Shown one piece after another: positions 43,356 to 52,688 of a stretch of 64,000 bases of DNA. Position numbers and translations under genes: made by a program. The notes below the pieces were generated by a model. It had not been told where the DNA came from. It saw only the letters and a program-made list of their open reading frames with translations, and ran no database searches. How positions within the stretch are numbered: the stretch's first letter is position 1; every line of letters begins with the position of its first letter. This stretch comes from Chloroflexota bacterium. GTDB taxonomy: Bacteria; Chloroflexota; Anaerolineae; Anaerolineales; Villigracilaceae. The stretch spans positions 62,001 through 126,000 of the forward strand of contig JAIOOU010000016.1 in assembly GCA_021414245.1 (NCBI GenBank), given 5' to 3'.

Positions 43356-44387
43356 CTAAGAAATATCGAGTGTTATCTTTCCAAAATTCTCGCCTTTCCA
43401 TAATCGATCCTGGGCTGAGGCGGCTTCTTTGAGGGGGAATGTCTTGTCTATGATTGGCTTTAAGGCTCCTGCAACCACCAGAGCCATCACTTCGGTGAAG
43501 TCGGCAAGCGTGCTCATGGTCGAGCCGATGATCGAAAGATGCTTTGCGAATATATAGCGATTGTCTATTTCAAATCGGGGTGCACCGCTGTTGCCGACAG
43601 TCAGCAGACGGCCGCCTTTGCGGAGAGCGCGCAGGCTGAGCGGAAATGTCGTGCCTACATTATCCACGATCACGTCGGCTCCTCGCTTGTTGGTTGTATT
43701 GTAGATCGCCCTGGCCCAATCGGGTTCTATAGACCTGTCAATGAGGATGTCCGCGCCCAAAGCTTCAGCCAATTGTAGTTTTTTTGCACCTGACCCGACA
43801 ACTATAACATGCAAGCCAATATATTTTGCCACCTGGATGCAGGCTGTGTTTACTCCTCCGCCCGCGCCGACAATGGCGATGGTCTCGCCGGCCTTGACTT
43901 CCCCGCGCTTGACCATTGAATGCCAGGCGGTCTGATAAACCAGAGCTGCTGCAGCCGATTGATGAGGGTCAAAGCCGGGCGGTAATTTATAAAGCTGCGG
44001 AACAGGCAGGCTTATAAATTCGGCATAGGTCCCGCGGATTGTTTCACCGAGTAGATGCCAGTTTCGGCAGAGATTGTCCCGTCCATTTACGCATTCTTCG
44101 CAGTTTCCACAGCCAAGGTTTGCATTGATTGCCACATGATCACCCACGGCCAGCGTTGAAACCCCCGCACCGAGGGCAGTCACCTCTCCCGCGCCATCCG
44201 CCCCATTAATGTGGGGCATTGCGAGATTTAATCCCGGCCAGCCATTCCGGACCATGACGTCCATTCGATTCAATGCCGCTGCGCGAAGCCGTATCAGGAC
44301 TTCGCCGGCTTTTGGTTCTGGCGTTGGGAATTCCGAGTACTCCAGAACCTCAGGCCCCCCGTGTTTGTAAAATAAAACTGATTTCAT
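43356..44387 (-). CDS. Zinc-type alcohol dehydrogenase / quinone reductase (MDR) family
   Basis: The 343-residue protein starts MKSVLFYKHGGPEVLEY and has GEVLIRLRAAALNRMDVMVRNG, four zinc-type Cys in NLGCGNCEECVNGRDNLC, and the nucleotide-binding IVGAGGGVNTACIQVAK. Medium-chain dehydrogenases of this kind reduce enoyl or carbonyl groups with NAD(P)H. The ATG at 44387 was chosen because upstream codons are not family-like. It overlaps the next upstream gene by 4 bases. Confidence 0.9.
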   Translation of the reverse strand: MKSVLFYKHGGPEVLEYSEFPTPEPKAGEVLIRLRAAALNRMDVMVRNGWPGLNLAMPHINGADGAGEVTALGAGVSTLAVGDHVAINANLGCGNCEECVNGRDNLCRNWHLLGETIRGTYAEFISLPVPQLYKLPPGFDPHQSAAAALVYQTAWHSMVKRGEVKAGETIAIVGAGGGVNTACIQVAKYIGLHVIVVGSGAKKLQLAEALGADILIDRSIEPDWARAIYNTTNKRGADVIVDNVGTTFPLSLRALRKGGRLLTVGNSGAPRFEIDNRYIFAKHLSIIGSTMSTLADFTEVMALVVAGALKPIIDKTFPLKEAASAQDRLWKGENFGKITLDIS

Positions 44388-46471
44388 GGATTTATCCCTT
44401 TTTGCACTGGAAGGCGCAGAATGGCGATACTTACGAAACAACCAACGACAAATAAACCCACGCCCATTGGAGCATCCCACGGATTGTACCGAAAAGTAAA
44501 GTGATGAAGGCCTGAAGGTGCATGGACCTCCAGTCTCTGCTTCCCGAAGAGTGGGGTGCGTATTCCGTCCAGCCTGGCCTGCCAGCCGCTCCAATAATTT
44601 TCCTGAACGATTAAAGTCCCTGTTCTTGAGGAATTACAAGTCACATCAATGTGTCCGCCTGAGCCCGTGGCTGTACACGGTTCCATGCCTTTGGAAGTGA
44701 GGATCCCGGCATAGGGATGGTTTCCAAGTGAAAAAAAAGAAAATCCAAATGCATTTCCGGTTTTCCTGACATCACCGGGAGGGGATCCGGACCGGGTGGC
44801 ATACCGCACCGCTGACGGGATTTCGTGTCCCCTCCAGTTCCAGGTCAGAATGCCCGGGGATATTTTCATGCCCATGGATATCGCCGGCGCAATAAAAGCA
44901 TGCTCTCCAAAGGGGGGCTCCACCCATTGCAGATCGTTTGTTCTTAGTATTTCCAGCGTTTTGTAAATATAGGTTGGGATGTGCGTGGTGCCGATCCATC
45001 CCTGTGAGAACTGATAGCAGTTCTGAATATTTTGGATTAATGGAATCAAGAAAAGGATAGGGATCAGAGGTTTCCATCGAGACCGGAGAAAGGGAAAAGA
45101 ATCACGAGCTTGCAGAGTTTCTGCGAGGAGTTTTTCCAGCCCATAGGCGGATAATCCGAGGATCATGGGAATTGCCAGGCCTGCGATCTGCGGCGAATGT
45201 CTCACTCCGGAGACTTGTGGAAGAATGGGATAAATAAATTTTAATAGGATCGCACTTCCGACAAGAAATTCCGTCACTGCTCCCCAAAAAAGGAAGTTGA
45301 TAAATGCTCGGTCTTTTTGCACGAACTTGTTCAACGCAAAAATTGCGAGCACGACCGGCACCCATCCAATGTAGAGCGAATACAAATATGGATAGGGTAA
45401 TTTGCCAAGCAAATTGCTTCGGAAGAATACGGGGTCATCAATGACCAGGTTAAGGATGAAATATTGAATGGGTTGTGCAGAGAGGAATTTGGGGTCTGTT
45501 TCCTTGACGATATTTGGGCCAAAGTGGATCAGGGGAATTAGAAGAGGGGCGGCTAGCAGAAGTGCAATTACGAGGGCAAGAAGGTAATTTTTCCAGATGA
45601 CGGCTGCATGGGTTTGCTTGAAGATCAGAAAATACGCCGCCATTGGGATGATGGCGATCAGTCCGACTTGAATATACCCCTGGCCGGACACGATTGCGGA
45701 TGCTGTAATGATCCCCAGTAGCACAGCATCCCGGCGTTCATTTGTGCGCCCAAGGCGAAGGAAGGCCGCAAAAACAAGACTGGTCATTGCCGTGGCGAGA
45801 ACCACACCATAAACACCCAGCTCCATTCTGCTGGCGAGATGCCCACCCGCGATTGCAATAAATGAACTCCACATTCTGGGAATCCAGCTCAAACTTAATT
45901 CCCGCGCGATCCACCATTGGGCGATCCCTGCAAACCAGAAGGAAAGAAGCAGACTGACTTTTGCTCCGTTGATGACTCCCCAGATCAAAGTGGTAATGAT
46001 GACGATTGGATGAAGCATGCTGCCTTGAATATCCGCAAATGCAGGATATCCGCCGCGTTGGAATCCATTCCACAAGGCACAGGACCCGCACTTGGCCGCC
46101 TGGGTCCATAAAAAATTAGCCTGGATCGTGGAGCCGAATTCCCTGCCGGTTGGAATGACGAGAGGATTCATGTTCAGGTAATCCCTGCCCAGCCAGAGGG
46201 CCCACAAAGCCAGAACGGCAAGCTCAATTGTGGTTTGCAGCCCTGTTTGGAATTTCCGGTTTGTGAACGCACTGATCAACAACCGGGTCAGCGGGTTGGC
46301 TTCATCACTCAGGAAAGCTTGTTTAAGGATGTGTAATTTTCCCGACTCGCCATTTGAGGTTTTCCGGTCGCGGGTCAGTGCCCGGTATTTTTTCCAGCCT
46401 GATATTAATGTGAAATCCAGGGCAAGCGCGATGAGGAGCAGGATAATCAGGAGGACGACTGCGGCAGTCAT
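44384..46471 (-). CDS. YfhO-like membrane protein
   Basis: The 695-residue protein has many membrane segments and a C-terminal outer beta domain (GWQARLDGIRTPLFGKQRLEV, HHFTFRYNPW), as in YfhO-like proteins. An early loop (LWNGFQRGGYPAFADIQG) resembles the GT-C first loop. YfhO-like proteins help glycosylate lipoteichoic acid or other surface polymers in some bacteria. It starts 4 bases after the acyl-CoA dehydrogenase stop. Confidence 0.75.
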   Translation of the reverse strand: MTAAVVLLIILLLIALALDFTLISGWKKYRALTRDRKTSNGESGKLHILKQAFLSDEANPLTRLLISAFTNRKFQTGLQTTIELAVLALWALWLGRDYLNMNPLVIPTGREFGSTIQANFLWTQAAKCGSCALWNGFQRGGYPAFADIQGSMLHPIVIITTLIWGVINGAKVSLLLSFWFAGIAQWWIARELSLSWIPRMWSSFIAIAGGHLASRMELGVYGVVLATAMTSLVFAAFLRLGRTNERRDAVLLGIITASAIVSGQGYIQVGLIAIIPMAAYFLIFKQTHAAVIWKNYLLALVIALLLAAPLLIPLIHFGPNIVKETDPKFLSAQPIQYFILNLVIDDPVFFRSNLLGKLPYPYLYSLYIGWVPVVLAIFALNKFVQKDRAFINFLFWGAVTEFLVGSAILLKFIYPILPQVSGVRHSPQIAGLAIPMILGLSAYGLEKLLAETLQARDSFPFLRSRWKPLIPILFLIPLIQNIQNCYQFSQGWIGTTHIPTYIYKTLEILRTNDLQWVEPPFGEHAFIAPAISMGMKISPGILTWNWRGHEIPSAVRYATRSGSPPGDVRKTGNAFGFSFFSLGNHPYAGILTSKGMEPCTATGSGGHIDVTCNSSRTGTLIVQENYWSGWQARLDGIRTPLFGKQRLEVHAPSGLHHFTFRYNPWDAPMGVGLFVVGCFVSIAILRLPVQKGINP

Positions 46472-46474
46472 CGG

Positions 46475-47644
46475 TTAGCGAAGACCGAGTTCCGAACGGC
46501 TGATCACAAGTCTTTGGATCTCACTGGTCCCTTCGTAGATTTCGGTGATCTTTGCATCCCGAAAATAGCGCTCTACAGGCAGTTCCTTGCTATAGCCCAT
46601 TCCGCCGTGGATTTGTACAGCCTGGTGGGTCACATACATGGCTGTCTCGGAGGCGAACAACTTTGCCATCGAGGCTTCAAGCGAATACCGGTCACCAGTG
46701 AGTTTGGATTTCTCCTTTGCGATGGCCGCATTGTAGATCAGCAGACGGGAGGCCTCGATCCGGGTTTTCATGTCAGCGATCTTAAATCCTGTTCCCTGGA
46801 AGGCCCCGATGGGCTGACCAAATGATTCACGCTGGGCGGCGTACTGGCGTGCCGCTTCGTAGGCGGCTTCGGCAATTCCGAGAGCCTGTGTCGCGATTCC
46901 GATTCGACCTGCATCCAGGACGGTCATGGCGATTTTAAAGCCTTCCCCCTCGGCGCCCAATCTGTTTTCTGCAGGAATCCGGCAATTTTCAAATATCAAT
47001 TCGCTTGTGGCAGAGGCACGGATGCCCAGCTTTGGTTCCTTTTTCCCTCGTGTTAATCCGGGAGTATTGCCCTCCACCAAAAAGGCACTGACACCTTTTT
47101 GTTTCTTTTCCGGATTTGTCATCATGAAAACGACGAAATAACTTGCCACCGGGCCGCTCGTGACCCATGATTTGCGTCCGTTTAAGACGTAGAAATCCCC
47201 GTCGCGCGTTGCCAGGCTTCGAATCGCGCCGGCATCGGAGCCGCTTTGGGGTTCCGTGAGGGAGTAGGCTCCGATGGCCTGGCCGCTTGCTATTGGCGTG
47301 ACGAATTTCCTTCTCTGTTCTTCCGTCCCGAATTTCAGAATCCCATGGCAGTACAGTGAATTATTCACAGACATGATCACGCCATGCGATGCATCGACTT
47401 TGCAGATCTCCTCAAGTGCAAGTACGTATGCGAGCGCATCCATGCCGGCGCCGCCGTATTCTTCCGGTATTTCTATTCCCATAAAACCCAATTCGCCCAT
47501 CTTTTTCATGGTTTTGTGGGGAAATTCTCCGCTTTCGTCGAGTTCGGCCGCAATTGGGGCGATCTCCTTTTGGGCGAAATCCCTTGCAGCATCGCGCAGC
47601 ATTTTGTGTTCACTCGAAAGAGGGTGGATCGGAAGATCTGTCAT
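46475..47644 (-). CDS. Acyl-CoA dehydrogenase
   Basis: The 389-residue flavoprotein has IGAYSLTEPQSGSDAGAI, VLNGRKSWVTSGPVA, and the catalytic region [14 protein letters not shown], where Glu acts as base. It oxidises an acyl-CoA to the enoyl-CoA in the cytoplasm and passes electrons to ETF. It heads the long minus-strand run; GGAG lies about 8 bases before the ATG. Chain-length preference cannot be read from these motifs. Confidence 0.94.
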   Translation of the reverse strand: MTDLPIHPLSSEHKMLRDAARDFAQKEIAPIAAELDESGEFPHKTMKKMGELGFMGIEIPEEYGGAGMDALAYVLALEEICKVDASHGVIMSVNNSLYCHGILKFGTEEQRRKFVTPIASGQAIGAYSLTEPQSGSDAGAIRSLATRDGDFYVLNGRKSWVTSGPVASYFVVFMMTNPEKKQKGVSAFLVEGNTPGLTRGKKEPKLGIRASATSELIFENCRIPAENRLGAEGEGFKIAMTVLDAGRIGIATQALGIAEAAYEAARQYAAQRESFGQPIGAFQGTGFKIADMKTRIEASRLLIYNAAIAKEKSKLTGDRYSLEASMAKLFASETAMYVTHQAVQIHGGMGYSKELPVERYFRDAKITEIYEGTSEIQRLVISRSELGLR

Positions 47645-47675
47645 GAAATCAGCTCCAGAAAGGAATTTTTTCCGT

Positions 47676-47681
47676 ATTATA
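47676..47681 (-). promoter_or_regulatory. -10 box of the acyl-CoA dehydrogenase run
   Basis: TATAAT on the minus strand (GCGGTATAATACGG) lies 31 bases before the ATG at 47644. It is the natural start of the minus-strand gene run. Confidence 0.6.
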
Positions 47682-47731
47682 CCGCCAGGTCCCTTCGGGA
47701 GCGGTGAATTGTCCTAATCGGAAAATGGCAA

Positions 47732-47759
47732 TTGACTTCCTGTTGTCGTTCAATATAAT
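47732..47759 (+). promoter_or_regulatory. Promoter of the polyamine-type ABC operon
   Basis: TTGACT (47732-47737) and TATAAT (47754-47759) stand 16 bases apart, close to the consensus. The leader is about 125 bases. Confidence 0.85.
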
Positions 47760-47891
47760 TAAAAATCGAGATAGCCTGCCCGTTTTAAGGGAAAATGGCT
47801 TATTATGTTTCCTGGAAGGAGGTTGGCGGGAATATATTTGATTTTGTCCAAGAAGTTTGAGAAAATTAAAAACCAACAAGGAGAGAGAGTA

Positions 47892-49115
47892 ATGAAAAAA
47901 ATCGCTTTGAATTTGCTGGTGCTGCTCGTTTTGGCAAGCTTTGTCCTGTCAGCTTGCGGGGGAGCGGCGGCTACAGAAGCTCCTGCCGCAACAGATGCCC
48001 CGGCTGCCACGGAAGCTCCTGCGGCCACCGGGGCACCCTCTGCAGGGGGCGGCGAAGGTGAAGTTGCGATCGTTGCCTGGCCAGGCTATATTGAGCGCGG
48101 CGCGAACGACCCTGCCTATGACTGGGTCACTGCCTTTGAGACCGAGACCGGTTGTAAGGTGACCGTAAAGGATGCCGCTACTTCTGATGAAATGGTACAG
48201 TTGATCAACAGCGGCGGCTTTGATCTGGTAACAGCCTCCGGTGACGCCAGCCTGCGCCTCATTTACGGTGAATCTGTCCAGGAAATCGACACCAGCAAGA
48301 TCCCTTCGTACAACACCATCGATGAGCGCCTCCAAAACGCCCCTTGGCACACTGTCGATGGCAAGCATTATGGTGTTTCCTACCAATGGGGTCCCAACGT
48401 TTTGATGTATAACACCGATGTCTTCCCTGAGGCCCCGACCTCATGGAATGTGGTTTTTGAAGAACAGACTTTATCAGATGGCAAATCAAATAAGGATCGT
48501 GTTCAGGCATACTCCGGCCCCATTTACATTGCCGACGCGGCTCTGTATCTGATGGCACACAATCCTGAATTGGGTATTACCGACCCTTATGAATTGAATG
48601 AAGCCCAGTTTGCCGCCGCCTTGGAACTCCTTTCTGCCCAGCGTCAAATTGCCTCCAAATATTGGGGTGATTATCTTGTTCAGGTTGAGGATTTTAAGAC
48701 GGAAGGTTTTGTTGCGGCTCCCTCATGGCCTCTTCAGGTTAACTTATTGCAGGCAGATGGCGCACCCATTGCCAGCGTAATCCCCTCGGAAGGCGCAACA
48801 GGCTGGGCCGATACGACCATGATGGCTGCGAATGCTCCTCATCCGGAGTGCGCATATCTCTGGTTGGAACACTCCCTGAATCCGAAAGTGCAGGGTGACG
48901 TGGCTGCCTGGTTCGGATCGAATCCATCCGTACCTTCCGCCTGCGACGGCGCCAGCGAATTGTTTACCGCGGACGGTTGCAAGATCAATGGATACGACTC
49001 TTTTGACAAGATTTATTTCTGGAAGACTCCCATTGCCGCCTGCGGAAATGGACAGAGCGATTGTGTGACGTATGATCGCTGGACGGAAGAGTTCACAAAG
49101 ATCGTCGGACAGTAG
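47892..49115 (+). CDS. potD: Polyamine-type ABC transporter substrate-binding lipoprotein
   Basis: The 407-residue protein has a signal peptide with lipobox LSAC (Cys near residue 20), an Ala/Thr/Glu-Ala-Pro repeat linker to about residue 50, then a periplasmic-binding fold of the PotD/YdcS kind (EVAIVAWPGYIERGA, FDLVTASGDASLRLI, YGVSYQWGPNVLMYNTDVF). Being lipid-anchored, it would sit on the outer face of the membrane. GGAGAGAGAG precedes the ATG at 47892. The substrate, probably spermidine or putrescine, is inferred from the family. Confidence 0.87.
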   Translation: MKKIALNLLVLLVLASFVLSACGGAAATEAPAATDAPAATEAPAATGAPSAGGGEGEVAIVAWPGYIERGANDPAYDWVTAFETETGCKVTVKDAATSDEMVQLINSGGFDLVTASGDASLRLIYGESVQEIDTSKIPSYNTIDERLQNAPWHTVDGKHYGVSYQWGPNVLMYNTDVFPEAPTSWNVVFEEQTLSDGKSNKDRVQAYSGPIYIADAALYLMAHNPELGITDPYELNEAQFAAALELLSAQRQIASKYWGDYLVQVEDFKTEGFVAAPSWPLQVNLLQADGAPIASVIPSEGATGWADTTMMAANAPHPECAYLWLEHSLNPKVQGDVAAWFGSNPSVPSACDGASELFTADGCKINGYDSFDKIYFWKTPIAACGNGQSDCVTYDRWTEEFTKIVGQ

Positions 49116-49132
49116 TTCGTGAAATTTCAATT

Positions 49133-49160
49133 CCCGCCGCGCCTGAAAAGGCGCGGCGGG
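49133..49160 (+). other. Hairpin between binding-protein and ATPase genes
   Basis: CCCGCCGCGCC and its complement enclose TGAAAA. There is no T-run, so it is more likely an mRNA-stabilising or partial stop element that raises the level of the binding protein over the other subunits. Confidence 0.65.
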
Positions 49161-49181
49161 TACGAATCGTGAAGGTGCAGG

Positions 49182-50237
49182 ATGAGTGACGATAAGGCTA
49201 TCGAGTTTAGAAATGTCAGCCGGACATTTCCCGTCAAACAGGATAATTTGATTGGGGAAGTCAAGGCGGTGGACAATGTCTCCCTTGAAATTCACAATGG
49301 GGAGTTTTTTTCCCTTCTTGGGCCTTCCGGTTCCGGCAAGACCACCAGTCTGCGGATGATCGCGGGTTTTGACCGGCCCACTTCTGGTCAGATCCTGCTG
49401 TATGGGCAGGACGTATCCAACCTTCCACCTTATGAAAGGGATGTAAATACGGTATTTCAGGATTACGCCCTGTTCCCGCATATGACTGTGGGTGAAAATG
49501 TCGGTTACGGTTTAATGATTAAAAAGATCGCCAGGAGTGAGCGGGAAAAGCGGGTGGACGAAATGCTTGATCTTGTTCAGCTCCTGGGGTTTTCCGGACG
49601 CAAGCCGGCCCAGCTTTCCGGTGGACAGCGCCAGCGCGTCGCACTTGCCCGTGCCCTGATCAATCATCCCAAGGTTCTGCTGCTGGACGAACCGCTCGGC
49701 GCGCTCGATCTGAAATTGCGCCAGCAGATGCAGATCGAACTCAAAGCCATTCAAAAAAGAGTTGGAATTACTTTTATTTTTGTCACACACGATCAGGAGG
49801 AAGCCCTGACCATGAGCGACCGGATCGCAGTTTTTAATCAGGGCAGGATTGAACAGATCGGTTCGCCGGCCGAAATTTATGAACATCCCCTTACACAATT
49901 CGTAGCCGGTTTCGTCGGGGTTTCCAACTTGATTTCCGGGGATACAGCCAGACGGATCACCGGATCGGATGTGCAGTTTTCGATTCGACCCGAGAAGATT
50001 CATCTTGACGCAATGGATGGCAGGCCTGACCCCGAAACCTTCAGCGCCGAGGGTAAAGTCCGGGATGTGATCTACCTTGGATTGTATACACGTTATTTGG
50101 TGGATTTGAACGGCGGCGGCGACCTTGTGGTTGTCGAGCAAAACCTGAAAACGACTTCCATGGATGTCATGAAGGCAAAGGGGCAGAATGTCCGCCTCTC
50201 CTGGAAAAAAGAGCACGCAAGTTACCTGGGAGGCTAG
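49182..50237 (+). CDS. potA: Polyamine-type ABC transporter ATPase
   Basis: The 351-residue protein has Walker [10 protein letters not shown], signature [15 protein letters not shown], Walker [12 protein letters not shown] and H-loop [19 protein letters not shown]-like domain fills the C-terminus ([14 protein letters not shown]). It powers import through the two permeases that follow. It is the PotA/YdcT type. Confidence 0.93.
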   Translation: MSDDKAIEFRNVSRTFPVKQDNLIGEVKAVDNVSLEIHNGEFFSLLGPSGSGKTTSLRMIAGFDRPTSGQILLYGQDVSNLPPYERDVNTVFQDYALFPHMTVGENVGYGLMIKKIARSEREKRVDEMLDLVQLLGFSGRKPAQLSGGQRQRVALARALINHPKVLLLDEPLGALDLKLRQQMQIELKAIQKRVGITFIFVTHDQEEALTMSDRIAVFNQGRIEQIGSPAEIYEHPLTQFVAGFVGVSNLISGDTARRITGSDVQFSIRPEKIHLDAMDGRPDPETFSAEGKVRDVIYLGLYTRYLVDLNGGGDLVVVEQNLKTTSMDVMKAKGQNVRLSWKKEHASYLGG

Positions 50238-50238
50238 G

Positions 50239-51144
50239 ATGTTAAATCGTCTCTCCACATATTTTTATTTGCGCCCAAGGGTTGTTCTTGCCCTTTTATT
50301 ACTGCCACCCCTTTTGTGGTTTTTGGTCGTGTATATCGGTTCGTTGATCACCATGCTGATCAACAGTTTTTTCTATCTGGATGGATTTACAGGCAAGGTC
50401 ATTCACGAATTTACCCTGGCAACATACGCAAAACTTCTGGATCCAACAAATCTGCAGATATTCAGGCGGACAACTTTGATGGCTGCCTGTGTGACAGTTG
50501 CCTGCGTGGTCATTGCTTTTCCCTTGGCTTATTTTATGGCCAGGTTTGCCTCTCCGCGCATGAGAACCTTGTTGTATCTTGCGGTGACCCTGCCGCTTTG
50601 GTCGAGTTACGTGGTGCGGGTGTATTCATGGAAATTGATTCTCGCCCAGGAAGGCATTATTTCCTGGTTTTCCAGGCTGATTCACATTGACTGGCTGCTT
50701 GACCTGTACCTGAAACTGCCCGGAATTGGGGGACCGTCCCTTTCCGTATCTGCGACCGGCATTTTTCTTGTTTTTGTTTACATCTGGCTTCCCTATATGA
50801 TCATTCCGATTCAGACCGCCCTTGAGCGGGTGCCAAAATCTCTGCTCGAGGCATCCAGTGACCTTGGCGCAAGCCCCTCCCAGACCTTTCGGACAGTCTT
50901 GCTGCCTTTGGCGTTCCCGGGTGTGATTGCTGGCTCCATTTTCACCTTTTCCCTGACCTTGGGTGATTTCATTGTTCCGCAGCTCTTCGGAAATTCAAGT
51001 TATTACATTGGAAAGGCCGTACTTGTGTATCAAGGCACCGCGGGAAACATCCCTCTCGCCGCCGCATTTACAATGGGGCCGATTGTCATTATGGTTGTTT
51101 ATTTGTTGATTGCTCGAAGATTGGGAGCTTTCGATGCCCTCTAA
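50239..51144 (+). CDS. potB: Polyamine-type ABC permease 1
   Basis: The 301-residue protein has six membrane segments and the EAA loop EASSDLGASPSQTFRTVLLPLAFPG (in outline). The ATG at 50239 follows the potA stop by 1 base and is preceded by GGGAGG. Confidence 0.9.
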   Translation: MLNRLSTYFYLRPRVVLALLLLPPLLWFLVVYIGSLITMLINSFFYLDGFTGKVIHEFTLATYAKLLDPTNLQIFRRTTLMAACVTVACVVIAFPLAYFMARFASPRMRTLLYLAVTLPLWSSYVVRVYSWKLILAQEGIISWFSRLIHIDWLLDLYLKLPGIGGPSLSVSATGIFLVFVYIWLPYMIIPIQTALERVPKSLLEASSDLGASPSQTFRTVLLPLAFPGVIAGSIFTFSLTLGDFIVPQLFGNSSYYIGKAVLVYQGTAGNIPLAAAFTMGPIVIMVVYLLIARRLGAFDAL

Positions 51145-51964
51145 AATTCCCGCCCAACCATCCGGAGAACGTGCCTCATGGGGTTTGAAATTGGGAGCTT
51201 TTGGCGCGATTCTATTCCTTCACATTCCCATGTGGCTGATCTTTTTATATGCTTTTACGACGGACGAATCGGCCTATACATTTCCCCCGCCGGGATTAAC
51301 CCTCAAGTGGATCCCACAGGCGATCGCCAACACTGCCATGCAGGATGCCTTGTTCCTTACCATACGGGTTGCGGCACTTGCCACGGCCGCCGCTTTGGTC
51401 CTGGGAACGCTCGCGGCGGCTGCAGTTTATCGTCATGATTTCTTTGGCAAAGAAGCGATCTCCTTTATGCTGATCCTGCCCCTTGCATTGCCGGGCATTG
51501 TGACCGGTATCGCCATGCGCTCGGCCATCAGCCTCATGCACATCCCCTTCACATTCTGGACCATTGTGATCGGTCACGCCACTTTTTGTGTGGTGGTGGT
51601 CTACAACAATGTCCTTGCCCGCTTCCGGCGCTCAAGCAATTCCATGATCGAGGCTTCCATGGACCTGGGTGCGAATTCATTTCAAACCTTTTGGAATATC
51701 GTACTGCCCAATATTGGCACAGCGTTGCTGGCCGGAGCCATTCTGGCATTCTCCCTTTCCTTTGATGAGGTCATCGTCACCACCTTCACCGCTGGAAACC
51801 AGCAAACCCTGCCGATCTGGATCTTCAGTCAGATGTTGAAGCCTCGCAACCGCCCAATCACGAATGTAACAGCCATGTTGGTTGTGTTGATCACGGCCCT
51901 GCCTATTCTGTTTGCCCAGCGCATTACGGCCGGTCATTCTGATTCCGAGGGTGGCAGCAAGTAA
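51134..51964 (+). CDS. potC: Polyamine-type ABC permease 2
   Basis: The 276-residue protein has six membrane segments and the EAA loop EASMDLGANSFQTFWNIVLPNIG. It overlaps permease 1 by 11 bases. The start at 51134 (MPSKIPAQ) is preferred to an in-frame TTG 24 bases earlier. Confidence 0.9.
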   Translation: MPSKIPAQPSGERASWGLKLGAFGAILFLHIPMWLIFLYAFTTDESAYTFPPPGLTLKWIPQAIANTAMQDALFLTIRVAALATAAALVLGTLAAAAVYRHDFFGKEAISFMLILPLALPGIVTGIAMRSAISLMHIPFTFWTIVIGHATFCVVVVYNNVLARFRRSSNSMIEASMDLGANSFQTFWNIVLPNIGTALLAGAILAFSLSFDEVIVTTFTAGNQQTLPIWIFSQMLKPRNRPITNVTAMLVVLITALPILFAQRITAGHSDSEGGSK

Positions 51965-51976
51965 GGCAAATTCCAT

Positions 51977-52012
51977 AAAAACAGGCGGCGGGTTTTCCCG
52001 CCGCCTGTTTTT
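51977..52012 (+). terminator. Terminator of the ABC operon
   Basis: AAAAACAGGCGGCGGG and its complement enclose TTTT, with TGTTTTTAATT after the stem. Confidence 0.9.
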
Positions 52013-52022
52013 AATTCTCCCG

Positions 52023-52028
52023 TATAAT
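52023..52028 (+). promoter_or_regulatory. -10 box before the SET gene
   Basis: TATAAT lies 7 bases before an ATG at 52036, in frame with the SET gene, and about 150 bases before the ATG at 52180. Confidence 0.5.
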
Positions 52029-52179
52029 TCGGCCCATGCTGTGGAAGATTCAGCCATGCAAATCCCAAATCCAGGCTGACGTTGTGAAAAAGACCGGCGG
52101 TCTTGCCGGACCGTCGATCTGGGTTGCCATTCTTGAATCTGTTTCACACTTTCGGCGCGCTCAATCAAATCGAGGTGTA

Positions 52180-52683
52180 ATGATCTATTCCTATCTCAAT
52201 TCCAAATGTGAATCCCGTGACCATGTCGAAGGCGGTTGCGGCGTGTTTGCAAAATCACCGATCGAAAAAGGGGAATTGGTTTCGTTGTGGGGCGGCCGGA
52301 TCGTCCGCAGGGACGAACTTGACCCGTCCATGCCGCGTTTTACCCAGCGGGTACTTCAGGTTGACGAGGATTTGTTTTTATTGACAGCTGAAGAGCCTGA
52401 ACCGAATGATTGCTTCAATCATTCCTGCGAGCCCAACCTGGGATTCTTCGGCCAGATCGGTTTGGTGGCTTTGAGGAGGATCGAGGCAGGTGAGGAATTA
52501 AGTTTCGATTATGCCATGTCGGATGGCGGGCCTTACGATGAATTCGATTGTTACTGCGGGACTTCGGGCTGCCGAAAAAAGATCTTGGGTAATGATTGGA
52601 GACTTCCCGAATTGTGGGCCCGCTACGACGGGTATTTTTCGCCTTACCTCGCCCGGCGGATACGTTCAGTGCGCAGCAGGTAG
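52180..52683 (+). CDS. SET-domain protein
   Basis: The protein has the SET pattern: GGCGVFAKSPIEKGELVSLWGG at the front (in outline), NDCFNHSCEPNLGF, GEELSFDYAM and a post-SET zinc knuckle CYCGTSGCRKKI. SET enzymes methylate lysine in proteins; in bacteria targets are mostly unknown. The ATG at 52180 was chosen because GAGGTG lies 5 bases before it and the family begins close to this point. An in-frame ATG at 52036 would add 48 residues without family likeness and would be leaderless. Confidence 0.8.
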   Translation: MIYSYLNSKCESRDHVEGGCGVFAKSPIEKGELVSLWGGRIVRRDELDPSMPRFTQRVLQVDEDLFLLTAEEPEPNDCFNHSCEPNLGFFGQIGLVALRRIEAGEELSFDYAMSDGGPYDEFDCYCGTSGCRKKILGNDWRLPELWARYDGYFSPYLARRIRSVRSR

Positions 52684-52688
52684 GTTTT

